A DNA stretch of 47,899 nucleotides from Bacteroidota bacterium (GCA_023251455.1 JAHEYT010000056.1:1-47899), one strand, 5' to 3'; shown: positions 34,093 to 44,162, counted from the first letter of the stretch. Notes: generated by a model from the sequence alone, not told the origin. Program-made: numbers and translations.

Positions 34093-34202
34093 CCATCGAA
34101 GAAAAATACATCCGAATAATTGTAGATTTGCAGAAATGAAATCGATTGCACAAATCTGTTTCAGGAGTAAAAAAGACAACTAAATATCTAATATATAACA
34201 CG

Positions 34203-34982
34203 ATGAAACGATTATTAACACTTTCTATTATTTTGTGTGCTCTGGCCACCGGAAGCTTTGCCCAGAAAACTGTTGGACTCGACAACTGGTTCAATCATGA
34301 AACAAATGCCAAAACCGGTAAAATCTACCATTATACTTGGGACGATCAGGAATTTAGCGGCTTTTCACAACTGGGCGATCTGTTCCTGAAACGCGGAGCC
34401 AAACTGACAACTATTGCTTCAGCGCCCAACAGTAAATCGATGAAAGACGTGAACGTTTACATCATTGTTGATCCGGATACCACCAAGGAAAATCCAAATC
34501 CAAATTATATTCAGGCTAACGATATAAAATTCCTGAAAAAATGGGTTAGCAGAGGGGGAGTCCTGTTATTGTTGGGAAACGATGGACCGAATTGCGAGTT
34601 TACCCATTTCAACCAGATGGCCAGCGAATTCGGTTTTTATATGCAGCCGTTAACTTTGAATCCGGTAACAAACAGAGTTTGGGACATGGCCGCTGAAACC
34701 AAATTCACCGATCATCCGTTATTTTCCGGAGTAAAGAAAATTTACATGAAAGAGGTTGCCCCGATTGTTTTAACTAAAAATGCCAAACCAGTTCTGAAAG
34801 ATGGCGAATCGGATGCTATTTTTATGGCCGAAACCACTTACGGAAAAGGTTACGTGTTGTTGGTAAGCGATCCGTGGTTATATAACGAGTACATCGACCA
34901 CGCCTTGCTCCCCGAAAGTTTTGAGAACCTGAAAGCTGCAAACAATTTGGTAGATTTGCTATTGAAGAAAGTAAACAAATAA
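34203..34982 (+). CDS. secreted glutamine-amidotransferase-like (DUF4350-type) protein
   Basis: I chose the ATG at 34203 (259 residues), because it gives a clean signal peptide (MKRLLTLS... ending SFAQ). A longer frame from 34146 would add 19 residues before it. The mature protein (GLDNWFNHET, GGVLLLLGNDG, YGKGYVLLVSDPWLYNEY) resembles the glutamine-amidotransferase-like domain that is often attached to unsaturated rhamnogalacturonyl hydrolases in Bacteroidota. Here the domain is alone, with no glycoside hydrolase in the window. No catalytic Cys-His-Glu triad is evident, so it may be a binding domain. The family link is from memory. Confidence 0.65.
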   Translation: MKRLLTLSIILCALATGSFAQKTVGLDNWFNHETNAKTGKIYHYTWDDQEFSGFSQLGDLFLKRGAKLTTIASAPNSKSMKDVNVYIIVDPDTTKENPNPNYIQANDIKFLKKWVSRGGVLLLLGNDGPNCEFTHFNQMASEFGFYMQPLTLNPVTNRVWDMAAETKFTDHPLFSGVKKIYMKEVAPIVLTKNAKPVLKDGESDAIFMAETTYGKGYVLLVSDPWLYNEYIDHALLPESFENLKAANNLVDLLLKKVNK

Positions 34983-34997
34983 TGTTCGAATTACTGA

Positions 34998-36053
<1,056 letters not shown>

Positions 36054-36148
36054 AAATAAAAGTATTAGAAGTTCAAGTCATGTTAAATTGAATTTCTATC
36101 TTTATGATCTAAGAAATTCAGTATCATCATCCCTTCATTTCTTTTGTT

Positions 36149-36694
36149 ATGACTAAACTAAACCGCCGCGATTTCATCCAATCAGCAAGTCTTGCTTTTG
36201 GAAGCATTCTACTTTTCCCTTCGTGCCTGAAACAGAATGGTATTTATCGTTTTTTTACTCCTGAAGAAGCCCTTTGCATCATTGCCTTTTCTGAACAAAT
36301 TATTCCGAAAGATGAATCGCCCGGTGCAACCGACGCCGGAGTTATTTATTACATCGACAAGCAGCTTTCCGGAGTATTTCATTACGATCAGGAGACGTAC
36401 CGGAATGGCATAAAAAACCTTCAGGAATACTGTATAAAAAAACATACCAAACTTTTTGAGAACCTGGCAGTCGATGAACAAACCAAATTGTTGATCGTGT
36501 TGGAATCGAACCAACTGAACGAATCCGAATGGCCACAGGGAAAACCTTCCGACTTTTTTAATCTCGTGCGTTCGCATACCATGCAGGGATTTTACGGCTC
36601 TCCCATTCACGGCGGAAACAAAAATTATATGAGTTTCGAAATGCTAAAAATAGATTACCCACTGGTAATTGGCCAAAACCGATATCGTGCCTAA
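36149..36694 (+). CDS. gluconate 2-dehydrogenase subunit 3-family protein (Tat-exported)
   Basis: The 181-residue protein has a Tat signal (NRRDFIQ, then a hydrophobic stretch) that ends in a lipobox-like FPSC. The mature helical domain (FFTPEEALCIIAFSEQIIPKDESPGATDAGV) is the usual gluconate 2-dehydrogenase subunit 3 domain. This small subunit partners GMC-type FAD dehydrogenases and carries them through the Tat pathway. The catalytic GMC subunit encoded at 37065 has no signal of its own, which fits that role. Confidence 0.88.
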   Translation: MTKLNRRDFIQSASLAFGSILLFPSCLKQNGIYRFFTPEEALCIIAFSEQIIPKDESPGATDAGVIYYIDKQLSGVFHYDQETYRNGIKNLQEYCIKKHTKLFENLAVDEQTKLLIVLESNQLNESEWPQGKPSDFFNLVRSHTMQGFYGSPIHGGNKNYMSFEMLKIDYPLVIGQNRYRA

Positions 36695-36767
36695 AAAACA
36701 CAGTGATCAGTCTCAGTATTCAGAAAAACCTCAAGTTCGGTAATTCATATCCCAAAATTTATTCATT

Positions 36768-37055
36768 ATGAAGACAAAGACTTTACTAACCCTCGCTGCA
36801 TTTGTAGTTATTGCGTTGTTCCTGTTTTCATCATGCGCCGAAGTACAGCATGTTGAAGCCTGCAAGACCGGACATACTTATGGATTCTTCGGTGGATTGT
36901 GGCATGGAATTATTGCTCCCGCTTCTTTTGTCGTGAGTTTATTCAGCGATAATGTAGCCGTTTGGGCGGTCAATAATAACGGTGGCTGGTACACTTTCGG
37001 ATTTCTGATTGGAGTTGGTGGACTTGGATTTGGCGGTAGCAAAGCTTCAAGATAA
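36768..37055 (+). CDS. small Gly/aromatic-rich lipoprotein of unknown function
   Basis: The 95-residue protein has a lipoprotein signal with lipobox FSSC (about residue 23). The mature part contains two short hydrophobic segments (about 48-60 and 75-88) and many Gly and aromatic residues (HTYGFFGGLWHG, GGWYTFGFLIGVGG). I do not recognise a named family. It lies between subunit 3 and the GMC dehydrogenase, nine bases before the latter, so it may anchor or assist that complex. Confidence 0.65.
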   Translation: MKTKTLLTLAAFVVIALFLFSSCAEVQHVEACKTGHTYGFFGGLWHGIIAPASFVVSLFSDNVAVWAVNNNGGWYTFGFLIGVGGLGFGGSKASR

Positions 37056-37064
37056 TATTTAACT

Positions 37065-38720
37065 ATGGCAAATAAACATGTAAATGCAATTGTTGTTGGA
37101 GCAGGTGCCGGAGGCGGAATTGTCGCCAAAGAACTTGCTACAAAAGGAATAACGGTAGTTCTTTTCGAGCGCGGCGAATGGCCCAATTACGACGAACATC
37201 CGAATGATGAACTAATTTCTCAGCGTACTGAAGTATTGGGTTCGCCTTTTGGCCCCGATCACCTAAAAAATCCAAGGACGGTTACTTATAAAGATGGGAA
37301 CAAACAAATTGTAACGCCAATCAAAGGTGGCTACAACAACAATGCAGCCTGTGTCGGCTCCGGAACAGTGAGTTACGGAGCCATGGCCTGGCGGTTTATG
37401 CAAGAAGATTTCAAACTGAAAACGGTTTATGGTTCGGTAGAAGGCTCAACCCTAGAAGATTGGCCAATAACGTACGAAGATCTGGAGCCTTGTTACGAGA
37501 AAGCGGAGTGGGAAATTGGCGTTTCGGGCGACGATACCCAAAACCCGTTTGCACCGCCGCGAAAGAAAAAACAGCCGATGCCTCCGTTCGAATACAACCA
37601 GGAGGCCAAAGTGCTTTACGAGGCTTCAAAAAAGATGGGACTTCACCCATTCCCAATCCCCATGCTCCGGAATTCAATTCCATACAACGATCGCGCCGGA
37701 TGTATCCGCAACCGCACCTGTTGCGGGTTTGCCTGCCCGGTTGATGCCAAAAACGGAAGTCAGAATACGGTTATTCCAGTTGCTATTGCTACCGGAAATT
37801 GTGAAATCAGAACTGGTAGCATTGTATCGGAAATCATGATTGACGATCATGGTAAAGCGACCGGCGTAAAATACTTTGATCAGAATAACAAACCGCAAAT
37901 ACAAACTGCCGATTTGGTTGTAGTTTCAGGGGCAGCTATCGAGACAGCGCGTTTGTTGCTCAACTCCAAATCGAAACTTTTTGAGAATGGAGCCGGAAAT
38001 AATTTCGATTGGGTAGGCCGGAACTTACAAGGGCATGCTTATACCGGCGCTTACGGATTGTTTGATTACGATATCCTAGACTTTTCAGGACCAGGAGCAA
38101 CTGTGGCCTGGTGCGATTTCAACCATCATAACCCCGGAATTATCGGTGGTGGTTTGCTTGCCAACGAATTTAACCGACTCCCCTACTTATATACAAATAT
38201 TCGTCCACCGGGATCGTCGCGATGGGGAAAAGAGCACAAGGAGTTTCAACGCAACATGTCCCACCGAACTGCCCAGGTTGTTGGCCCCATTCAGGAATTG
38301 CCCATGTTCGATTCAAGAGTAACGATTGATGCTGAAGTGAAAGATTTCTGGGGAATTCCGGTAGCTTCCATGTCGGGCGAACGCCATCCTTTAGACCACG
38401 AACACTGTAAATTCCTTTCGTCCAAAGCTGAGTCGATTCTGAAAGAAGCAGGAGCTTATCAAACCTGGCAAAGCGTTGGCGGAAAAGGCGGCCCAAGTGG
38501 CGGTCAGCACCAAAATGGAACTGCCCGCATGGGAAACGACAAAAAAACGTCGGTAGTCAACAAATACGGACAGGTGCACGAAATCGACAATTTGTTTGTG
38601 GCCGACGGCAGTATCATGTTAAATGGTGGAGGGTTTAATCCTGCTCTTACCATTATGGCTCTTGGATACTGGGTTGGTGGACATATCGCTAAAAACTTTT
38701 CCGGAACGAAATTTAAATAG
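37065..38720 (+). CDS. GMC oxidoreductase (FAD-dependent dehydrogenase, cysteine cluster present)
   Basis: The 551-residue flavoprotein has the FAD motif VGAGAGGGIVAKEL (9-22) and GMC domains throughout. The active-site His lies in QHQNGTARMG and the second conserved residue, Asn, in GGGFNPALT. Four cysteines in the middle (C213, C219, C220, C224) resemble the cluster that holds a 3Fe-4S centre in FAD-glucose dehydrogenase-type enzymes. That would let electrons leave to a cytochrome instead of oxygen. It lacks a signal peptide and is likely exported together with subunit 3 (36149). The substrate is a sugar or alcohol, not identifiable here. Confidence 0.9.
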   Translation: MANKHVNAIVVGAGAGGGIVAKELATKGITVVLFERGEWPNYDEHPNDELISQRTEVLGSPFGPDHLKNPRTVTYKDGNKQIVTPIKGGYNNNAACVGSGTVSYGAMAWRFMQEDFKLKTVYGSVEGSTLEDWPITYEDLEPCYEKAEWEIGVSGDDTQNPFAPPRKKKQPMPPFEYNQEAKVLYEASKKMGLHPFPIPMLRNSIPYNDRAGCIRNRTCCGFACPVDAKNGSQNTVIPVAIATGNCEIRTGSIVSEIMIDDHGKATGVKYFDQNNKPQIQTADLVVVSGAAIETARLLLNSKSKLFENGAGNNFDWVGRNLQGHAYTGAYGLFDYDILDFSGPGATVAWCDFNHHNPGIIGGGLLANEFNRLPYLYTNIRPPGSSRWGKEHKEFQRNMSHRTAQVVGPIQELPMFDSRVTIDAEVKDFWGIPVASMSGERHPLDHEHCKFLSSKAESILKEAGAYQTWQSVGGKGGPSGGQHQNGTARMGNDKKTSVVNKYGQVHEIDNLFVADGSIMLNGGGFNPALTIMALGYWVGGHIAKNFSGTKFK

Positions 38721-38724
38721 AAAA

Positions 38725-38786
38725 GTCATTTGCCTTGCGTCGCATTACAATCAGTGACAACAAATGACCATCAATGACAACCATCG
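38725..38786. repeat. short intergenic repeat with 8-bp inverted arms
   Basis: GTCATTTG (38725-38732) and CAAATGAC (38761-38768) are reverse complements. ATGACCATC/ATGACAACC units then follow in near-tandem up to 38786. It fills the gap between the GMC and cytochrome genes and could be a transcript-stability or repeat element. Confidence 0.4.
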
Positions 38787-38793
38787 AAACTAA

Positions 38794-39882
38794 TTGAACA
38801 TGAACCTAAAAAGATTCCTTTTAGTACTTGTAGTCTTATTCATCGGTCTGACTTTTTTATTTGGAGGCTATTCGCAATGGAATTCAGCCAATCCGGAGAA
38901 AACCTGTGCCAGCTGTCACGAAATTAGTCCTTCAGCTGGAGAATGGCAACTCTCGGCCCACCGCGAAATTGGATGCATCGAATGCCATGGAACAGCAATT
39001 AGCAATGGAATTCACAGCCTCAAAGAAAAGGCGAACATGGTTTTTACGCATTGGGGCGACGGAAAGAGACATGATGAAATCCGGATGACAGAACAACAGG
39101 TGCTTGAGCTTTCCGAGAGATGCATAAAATGCCACCAGTCTGAATACAAAAAATGGCTTTCAGGCGGACACTCAGCTAATTATGCCGACATCTTTATGAA
39201 CGGAAAACACAATTTGGAGGAAGCTCCCTATTGGGCTTGTTTGCGATGTCATGGAATGTTTTACGATGGAAACATCAAAACGCTTCTTCAGAAACCCTCA
39301 AATGCTGATGGTGTCTGGAAATTGAAGGATATGAATCAGGCCACAAATCCAACAATACCATGTCTGTCGTGTCACTACATGCATGCCAATAACGAATTAC
39401 TGGGAAGACCTTCCCGATTGGATCAGCCGAATGCAATTTCGTATGATAGAGCCAACCGCAAACCATCAATTAGCTGGTATGTACGCGACAGCAAGCAAAT
39501 AATTCGTGCCGACAAACTCATGAAAGTTGAAATGAAGGACGATGGGAAACCGGTTAAAGTTGCTGATGATGCAGCAACCCGGCTTTGTCAGCAGTGCCAT
39601 TCTCCCAATTTCGCTCATCAGACCGGTTCGCAGGACGACCGCACACCAACAGGTGTTCATGAAGGAATTTCATGCAATGCCTGTCATTCACCACATTCGA
39701 ACGATGCCCGAAATTCATGTAAAAATTGTCATCCGGCTTTGTCAAACTGCGGACTGGATGTGGCTAAAATGAATACCACTTATCTGGATATAAACAGTCC
39801 GAATAACATTCATTCGGTCAGCTGCAAAAGTTGTCATAAAAACGTGGAAGAACTGAGGGAAAAGATAAAGAAGTCAGTTTAA
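38794..39882 (+). CDS. membrane-anchored nine-haem c-type cytochrome
   Basis: The 362-residue protein has an N-terminal membrane anchor (about 6-25) and nine CxxCH haem motifs: CASCH, CIECH, CIKCH, CLRCH, CLSCH, CQQCH, CNACH, CKNCH and CKSCH. The first part resembles NapC/NirT-type quinol-linked cytochromes. It probably faces the periplasm and carries electrons between the membrane and soluble partners. It lies after the GMC dehydrogenase gene on the same strand, so a role as its electron acceptor is plausible. It does not match a named nitrite or sulfite reductase. Its 3' end overlaps coaX by four bases. Confidence 0.88.
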   Translation: MNMNLKRFLLVLVVLFIGLTFLFGGYSQWNSANPEKTCASCHEISPSAGEWQLSAHREIGCIECHGTAISNGIHSLKEKANMVFTHWGDGKRHDEIRMTEQQVLELSERCIKCHQSEYKKWLSGGHSANYADIFMNGKHNLEEAPYWACLRCHGMFYDGNIKTLLQKPSNADGVWKLKDMNQATNPTIPCLSCHYMHANNELLGRPSRLDQPNAISYDRANRKPSISWYVRDSKQIIRADKLMKVEMKDDGKPVKVADDAATRLCQQCHSPNFAHQTGSQDDRTPTGVHEGISCNACHSPHSNDARNSCKNCHPALSNCGLDVAKMNTTYLDINSPNNIHSVSCKSCHKNVEELREKIKKSV

Positions 39883-40640
39883 AGGTTCAATGCCATGTAT
39901 TTCAACCCATCCAGAGTCAGATTTTCGTCAATAAGTTGAATTCTTGATGACACATTTTTCAAAACCGATGAAAGGCCTCCGGTTGCAATAACAGTGAGGT
40001 TTTCGCCCAATTCTTCTTCGGTACGACTGACTATTGAATCGACCAAACCTGCAAATCCAAGAACAATGCCCGATTGGATAGCATGAACCGTGTTTTTACC
40101 CAGAACCGATGGTGGTGCATCAAGCGATACATCGTGCAATTGAGCCGTATTACCTGTAAGTGATTTTAGTGCAGTGAGCAATCCCGGGGAAATGGCCACG
40201 CCAAGAATCTCGCCTGACTTACTGATGGTTGTAAATGTAAGTGCAGTTCCAAAATCGATGATCATTGCGGGTCCGCCATAACCAATAAAAGCAGCGGTAG
40301 CATCGGCAACCAGGTCGGTTCCAATCTCATACGGATCAATTATTTGAATGGGGAGTTTATTATAAATGGAAGGCTCTACCAAAAGCAGAGAACATCCAAG
40401 CAGGTGATTCAGCATTTCCCTGAATGGTCTGATCAGGCTTGGAACAACACTGCTTAAAACTGTACGTGAAATTTCAGTACAACTAATTGACGAACTTGCA
40501 AATAGCGACCTGAAAATCACTTCATATTCATCAGCCGTTTTTGACCAATCGGTTTGTATCCGCCAAATCTTTACCCACTCATTTTGATCGGCAACCCCAA
40601 ATACAATATTTGTATTGCCAATGTCGATGGTTAGATTCAT
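39879..40640 (-). CDS. coaX: type III pantothenate kinase
   Basis: I chose the ATG at 40640 (253 residues), because it places the phosphate-binding motif IDIGNTN at residues 5-11, as usual in CoaX. A frame from 40670 adds ten residues without support. Other hallmarks are GTDLVADATAAF (about 107-118), DFGTALTFT and a central GGLSS. It phosphorylates pantothenate in coenzyme A synthesis in the cytoplasm. It is convergent with the cytochrome gene, overlapping it by four bases at the 3' ends. Confidence 0.93.
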   Translation of the reverse strand: MNLTIDIGNTNIVFGVADQNEWVKIWRIQTDWSKTADEYEVIFRSLFASSSISCTEISRTVLSSVVPSLIRPFREMLNHLLGCSLLLVEPSIYNKLPIQIIDPYEIGTDLVADATAAFIGYGGPAMIIDFGTALTFTTISKSGEILGVAISPGLLTALKSLTGNTAQLHDVSLDAPPSVLGKNTVHAIQSGIVLGFAGLVDSIVSRTEEELGENLTVIATGGLSSVLKNVSSRIQLIDENLTLDGLKYMALNL

Positions 40641-40793
40641 TTTTATCAGTTTTGAATTGCCAATTTCCATTCAGAATTTCGATTGCATTTCCCGAAAAAC
40701 GGGAATTTCTGATCAGTTTTCAGCTCTCAAAGTTGTGAAATTTATCGCTTGTCAGCATAAAAATAAAAAACAAACGTTCTTAAATTATAATCC

Positions 40794-40825
40794 TTGATAA
40801 AATCTGTTTTTTTTTTCTAAATTTG
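40794..40825 (+). promoter_or_regulatory. promoter of the receiver-domain gene
   Basis: TTG (40794-40796), a 21-bp spacer containing a long T-run, and TAAATTTG (40818-40825) match the Bacteroidota consensus. The predicted leader is about 80 bases. Confidence 0.65.
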
Positions 40826-40912
40826 ATTACTCTATATTCCATAATCATTTTAACAATCATTGGTATTAAGAGTAAACCTTACGACTTTTTTTGACCAAAA
40901 CATATATACAGC

Positions 40913-41413
40913 ATGCAAAACACCAAGAATCCCCTGATATTTGTCGTCGAGGACAATCAGATGTATAATAAGCTTGTCGTTAGCTACCTCAAAACCAATA
41001 AATTCACTAACGTTGAATCGTATTTGTCTGGAGAGGAAGCTTTAAACCACATGACAAAAAATCCGGATATCATTATTCAGGATTACTTGCTTGAAGGAAT
41101 GACTGGTATTGAGGTTTTGATTAAGGCAAAGAAAACAAATCCAAACGTCGAGTTTATTTTTCTTTCGGGACAGGATAGTATTGACATTGCCATTAACAGT
41201 ATGAAATCTGGAGCATACGACTACATTGTAAAAGATCAGATGGCTTTGCAAAAGATGGTCAATAAGATTAACAAGATTAACTCAGTAACCGAACTGGTGA
41301 AATCGAACAAACGATACAGAGTTGGAGTTGTTCTGTTTTTTGTTGGTTTGGCGATGCTTGTTATAGCAACTCTTGTTCTGGCAATATTGTACCCCCATAT
41401 TTTTGGATTGTAA
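40913..41413 (+). CDS. membrane-tethered single-domain response regulator
   Basis: The 166-residue protein has a complete receiver domain (about 5-125): acidic pair in VVEDN, phosphoacceptor Asp57 (IIIQDYL), conserved Ser in FLSGQDS, and Lys in DYIVKD. There is no DNA-binding or enzymatic output domain. After a short basic linker (about 128-137, KSNKRYR) it has one membrane helix (about 138-160) and a seven-residue tail. It is thus a receiver held at the inner membrane by a C-terminal anchor. No kinase is encoded next to it. It has its own promoter and terminator, so it is expressed alone. Confidence 0.88.
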   Translation: MQNTKNPLIFVVEDNQMYNKLVVSYLKTNKFTNVESYLSGEEALNHMTKNPDIIIQDYLLEGMTGIEVLIKAKKTNPNVEFIFLSGQDSIDIAINSMKSGAYDYIVKDQMALQKMVNKINKINSVTELVKSNKRYRVGVVLFFVGLAMLVIATLVLAILYPHIFGL

Positions 41414-41440
41414 ATTCACGCTAAATTTGAGAGCATAAAG

Positions 41441-41474
41441 AACCCGGTACAGTTTCCTGTCCGGGTTTTTTTTT
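41441..41474 (+). terminator. intrinsic terminator after the receiver-domain gene
   Basis: AACCCGG-CAG pairs with CTG-CCGGGTT around a TTTC loop with small internal mismatches, followed by a run of nine or more T. It may also serve the convergent protease gene, although the A-side run is short. Confidence 0.85.
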
Positions 41475-41515
41475 AGGCGAACTTATTGAAGCCAAATCAG
41501 ATCGACAAATACAGA

Positions 41516-43198
41516 TTAATTTGATTTTATGATTCTACCTGAATCGAAAATGGCAGCATATCCATCGGGTTTATGCAATATTTCCACAGCTTTATTCACA
41601 TCCGAATCGCCACGCAATGCGGCCTTTATAGCTCCCTTCTGATAATAGTATCTCGAAACAATTTCATCGGTCAGCAATTCGGAAATCTCTTTCTTGAAAT
41701 GCTCCATATCCTGATCCAGATTGTGCCCGAGCTTTAACTTCAGCTTCTCAAATTCGTCTTTCGAAATATCGTAGTATTTTTCTCGTTTAGCTACTTCCAA
41801 CAGATTATCCAATTCTGACTCGGTTTTCGATTCGTATTTAAAGTCCTTACCTTTAACAAACTGAATAAAATCTGCATAAATTTCAGGTGAGATCTCGAAC
41901 TCCTCAGGAGATGCTATTTTTTCGGTTTTACTGTTGTAAACGGTAGCATAGTCAAAAATTACGGAACCGGTTACCAAATTTGTAGCCACGTTGCTCAGTG
42001 TTTCGTCTTCAACCGTAAGGTCGGGAGCAACACCTCCGCCATCAAAAACAACACGTCCTTTTTTTGTCTTGAATTTAGTGATCAGGGAATCAGGAACAAT
42101 TCCCACGCTTCCATCTTCGTTCCGATGTGCATAATCGAGAGCCTGAATGCACCGTCCGCTCGGAATGTAATATTTGGCAGTAGTTATTTTCAGTTTGGCA
42201 TTGTAGCTCAGATCGCGGGTAGTTTGAACAAGGCCTTTACCGAAAGTACGAGTTCCAATGACTATACCGCGATCGAGATCCTGAATGGCACCGGCAACAA
42301 TTTCGGAAGCCGAAGCCGATCCGCGGTTAACCAGCACTGCAATGGGTATTATCGTATCAATCGGATTTTCAGTAGCGGTATAAACTTTATCCCATTGTTT
42401 TACTTTACCCCTGGTACTTACAATTTCCTGTCCTTTAGGAATAAACAGATTGGCAATTCGCACTGCTTCAATCAATAAACCTCCCGGATTTGAACGAAGA
42501 TCCAGAACCAACGTTTTTGCTCCCTGCTTTTCCTTTAATTCAATCAATGCCATTTTTACCCTTTCGGTACAATTTTCGGTAAAGCTCGACAGCCGGATAT
42601 AACCTGTTTCTTTATCAAGCATTCCGTAATAAGGAACCGGATCGATCTGGATTTTTTCACGCATGATTTCAATATCCATCGGTTTCTTCTGTCCGTATCG
42701 CTCCACTTTAACGACAACCGCTTTGTTGGCCGGACCTTTCAGAAGGGCGCTCACATCTTCAGTCGAAAGTTTTTCGGTTGATTTACCTGCCACTTCAAGC
42801 AAAACATCACCAGCTTTAAGACCGCTTTTCTGCGCCGGAAAACCTTCATAAGGCTCTGCGATTAAAATTTTACCGTTCTGTTTACTGATTAATGCGCCAA
42901 TACCGGCATACTCTCCGGTAGTCATAAACCTGAAATCTTCCACATCATCTTCAGGAATAAAGTTGGTGTATGGATCGAGCGATTCGAGCATTTTATCGAC
43001 ACTGGTTTTCACCAACTTGGTTGGATCAACATCGTCGACATAAAACAGGTTTAATTCCCGAAAAAGAGTGTAATAAATGTCAAGATTCTTGGCTATCTGG
43101 AAATTCTTATCGTCTTGTTTAAAGCTGTAGAAGCTTATCGCAAAAGCAAATATCCCGACAATGACAATTGCTGCTTTTTTTGTTTTGGAAAATTTCAT
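41516..43198 (-). CDS. S41-family C-terminal processing peptidase
   Basis: The 560-residue protease has an N-terminal membrane or signal segment (about 9-25), a PDZ domain (about 85-170, with AGIGALISKQNGKILIAEP and SGLKAGDVLLEV), and the S41 catalytic core with Ser in RGSASASE and Lys in TFGKGLVQ. A C-terminal helical extension (about 420-560) is typical of Bacteroidota CtpA forms. It should cut C-termini of periplasmic proteins. It is transcribed alone; a -7 match (TATTTTTG on the minus strand) lies at 43324-43331. Confidence 0.93.
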   Translation of the reverse strand: MKFSKTKKAAIVIVGIFAFAISFYSFKQDDKNFQIAKNLDIYYTLFRELNLFYVDDVDPTKLVKTSVDKMLESLDPYTNFIPEDDVEDFRFMTTGEYAGIGALISKQNGKILIAEPYEGFPAQKSGLKAGDVLLEVAGKSTEKLSTEDVSALLKGPANKAVVVKVERYGQKKPMDIEIMREKIQIDPVPYYGMLDKETGYIRLSSFTENCTERVKMALIELKEKQGAKTLVLDLRSNPGGLLIEAVRIANLFIPKGQEIVSTRGKVKQWDKVYTATENPIDTIIPIAVLVNRGSASASEIVAGAIQDLDRGIVIGTRTFGKGLVQTTRDLSYNAKLKITTAKYYIPSGRCIQALDYAHRNEDGSVGIVPDSLITKFKTKKGRVVFDGGGVAPDLTVEDETLSNVATNLVTGSVIFDYATVYNSKTEKIASPEEFEISPEIYADFIQFVKGKDFKYESKTESELDNLLEVAKREKYYDISKDEFEKLKLKLGHNLDQDMEHFKKEISELLTDEIVSRYYYQKGAIKAALRGDSDVNKAVEILHKPDGYAAIFDSGRIIKSN

Positions 43199-43323
43199 CT
43201 CTAACGCGTTGTTAATTAATGTTTTCTGAACCGGATAACAGAAGTTTAAAATGTCCAGTCGCTATTACAATATCTATTTCAGATATGAATCATTTCATGG
43301 CTTCTGATTCGTAAAATGAAGAA

Positions 43324-43331
43324 CAAAAATA
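43324..43331 (-). promoter_or_regulatory. -7 element upstream of the S41 protease
   Basis: The minus strand reads TATTTTTG, an exact TAnnTTTG match about 125 bp before the ATG. No -33 TTG is visible. Confidence 0.35.
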
Positions 43332-43494
43332 GTAAAAGCTTTGTTCTTATCGGCTTACGTTTAAATCTAAAAAGTTAATTATTCTTAACCCTTATATTAA
43401 AGCTTAAAACAACAAGCAAAACGATTCGGAAAAGGTTGGAATGAAAATTTAGAGGAGCTCAACAATCAGCAGTAAAAACGAACATTTCAAAAAA

Positions 43495-43540
43495 AATAAG
43501 TCATTCATAATCAATAATTAACGATTATGAATGACTTATT
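43495..43540 (-). terminator. intrinsic terminator of the DUF2147 gene
   Basis: An 18-bp perfect stem (43495-43512 with 43523-43540) encloses a ten-base loop. On the minus strand it is followed by a T-run (the plus strand shows A8 before the left arm), so it terminates the upstream minus-strand gene. Confidence 0.85.
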
Positions 43541-43572
43541 AGCAATATTATACGGATAATTTCTTCAGTAAA

Positions 43573-44019
43573 CTATTTGGTTGTGCGGGTCCAGGTTGTT
43601 GCTCGTCCAAGCCATTTCATTCCAGCTATATACCCTTTAATATTCAACGTGTTGGCATCCTTTTCGAACCAGGCAAAACAATCATACGTTTTCCCGTTTT
43701 TCGGATCGTAGATGCGGCCACCCTGCCATTCTTTATCCGAAGCATCAAATTTAAGTCCCGATAAAATCTGCAAACCTAATCTTGAACGCGAACGTAAATT
43801 GACATCCGGATTCATATTGTCCTTCTCTGGCTCACCATTCACATATTTCTCCGGATTAATGTAAATCACTGTACCGATAAATTTCCCGTTTTCTTCTTTC
43901 ACTTCAATTTTCGAAGTTTTTTCATCGTTCCACCAAATACCGGCAATTTTCTGCGCATCCTGTGCAAATGCATGCGAAATAAGCATACTGAGAGCTAAAA
44001 CCAATCCAAGTCGTTTCAT
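43573..44019 (-). CDS. DUF2147 exported protein
   Basis: The 148-residue protein has a signal peptide ending near HAFAQ (about residue 20). The mature part matches the DUF2147 pattern: an opening GIWWNDEKTSKIEV, a middle NPDVNLRSRSRLGLQILSGLK, then GGRIYDPKNGKTYDC and a closing WLGRATTWTR. The fold is thought to be a small lipocalin-like barrel, and no activity is known for the family. It is a single-gene transcript ended by the terminator at 43495-43540. Confidence 0.85.
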   Translation of the reverse strand: MKRLGLVLALSMLISHAFAQDAQKIAGIWWNDEKTSKIEVKEENGKFIGTVIYINPEKYVNGEPEKDNMNPDVNLRSRSRLGLQILSGLKFDASDKEWQGGRIYDPKNGKTYDCFAWFEKDANTLNIKGYIAGMKWLGRATTWTRTTK

Positions 44020-44116
44020 AAGCTAATTTTTCTAGCAATTTATACATATTTTTTGGTATTTGGAACAGTGTTCATTCTGACGACCTTTGCAACATTTTTA
44101 TTAAGTAAACGGGTTC

Positions 44117-44145
44117 TTGCATCATCATCAAATTAGTTACATTTG
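44117..44145 (+). promoter_or_regulatory. promoter of the barrel-protein gene at 44163
   Basis: TTG (44117-44119), an 18-bp spacer and TACATTTG (44138-44145) match the Bacteroidota promoter pattern. The ATG follows 17 bp later. Confidence 0.65.
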
Positions 44146-44162
44146 AATCAAAATCAACACTT

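Larger units (their letters stand above)
43199..43572. other. 374-bp intergenic region with protease promoter and DUF2147 terminator
   Basis: Between the two minus-strand genes there is a -7 match for the protease (43324-43331) and a strong terminator for the DUF2147 gene (43495-43540). No gene was recognised. Confidence 0.6.

Noticed and set aside
40641..40670. Upstream in-frame ATG of coaX, and a possible third copy of the repeated leader there
   Set aside because: The ten added residues precede the usual CoaX N-terminus, and the bases do not align with the 46-bp leader in the right frame or with a start codon.
40689..40705. Small hairpin TTCCCG-AAAAA-CGGGAA upstream of coaX
   Set aside because: A six-bp stem in a leader with no T-run is too weak to call a regulator or terminator.
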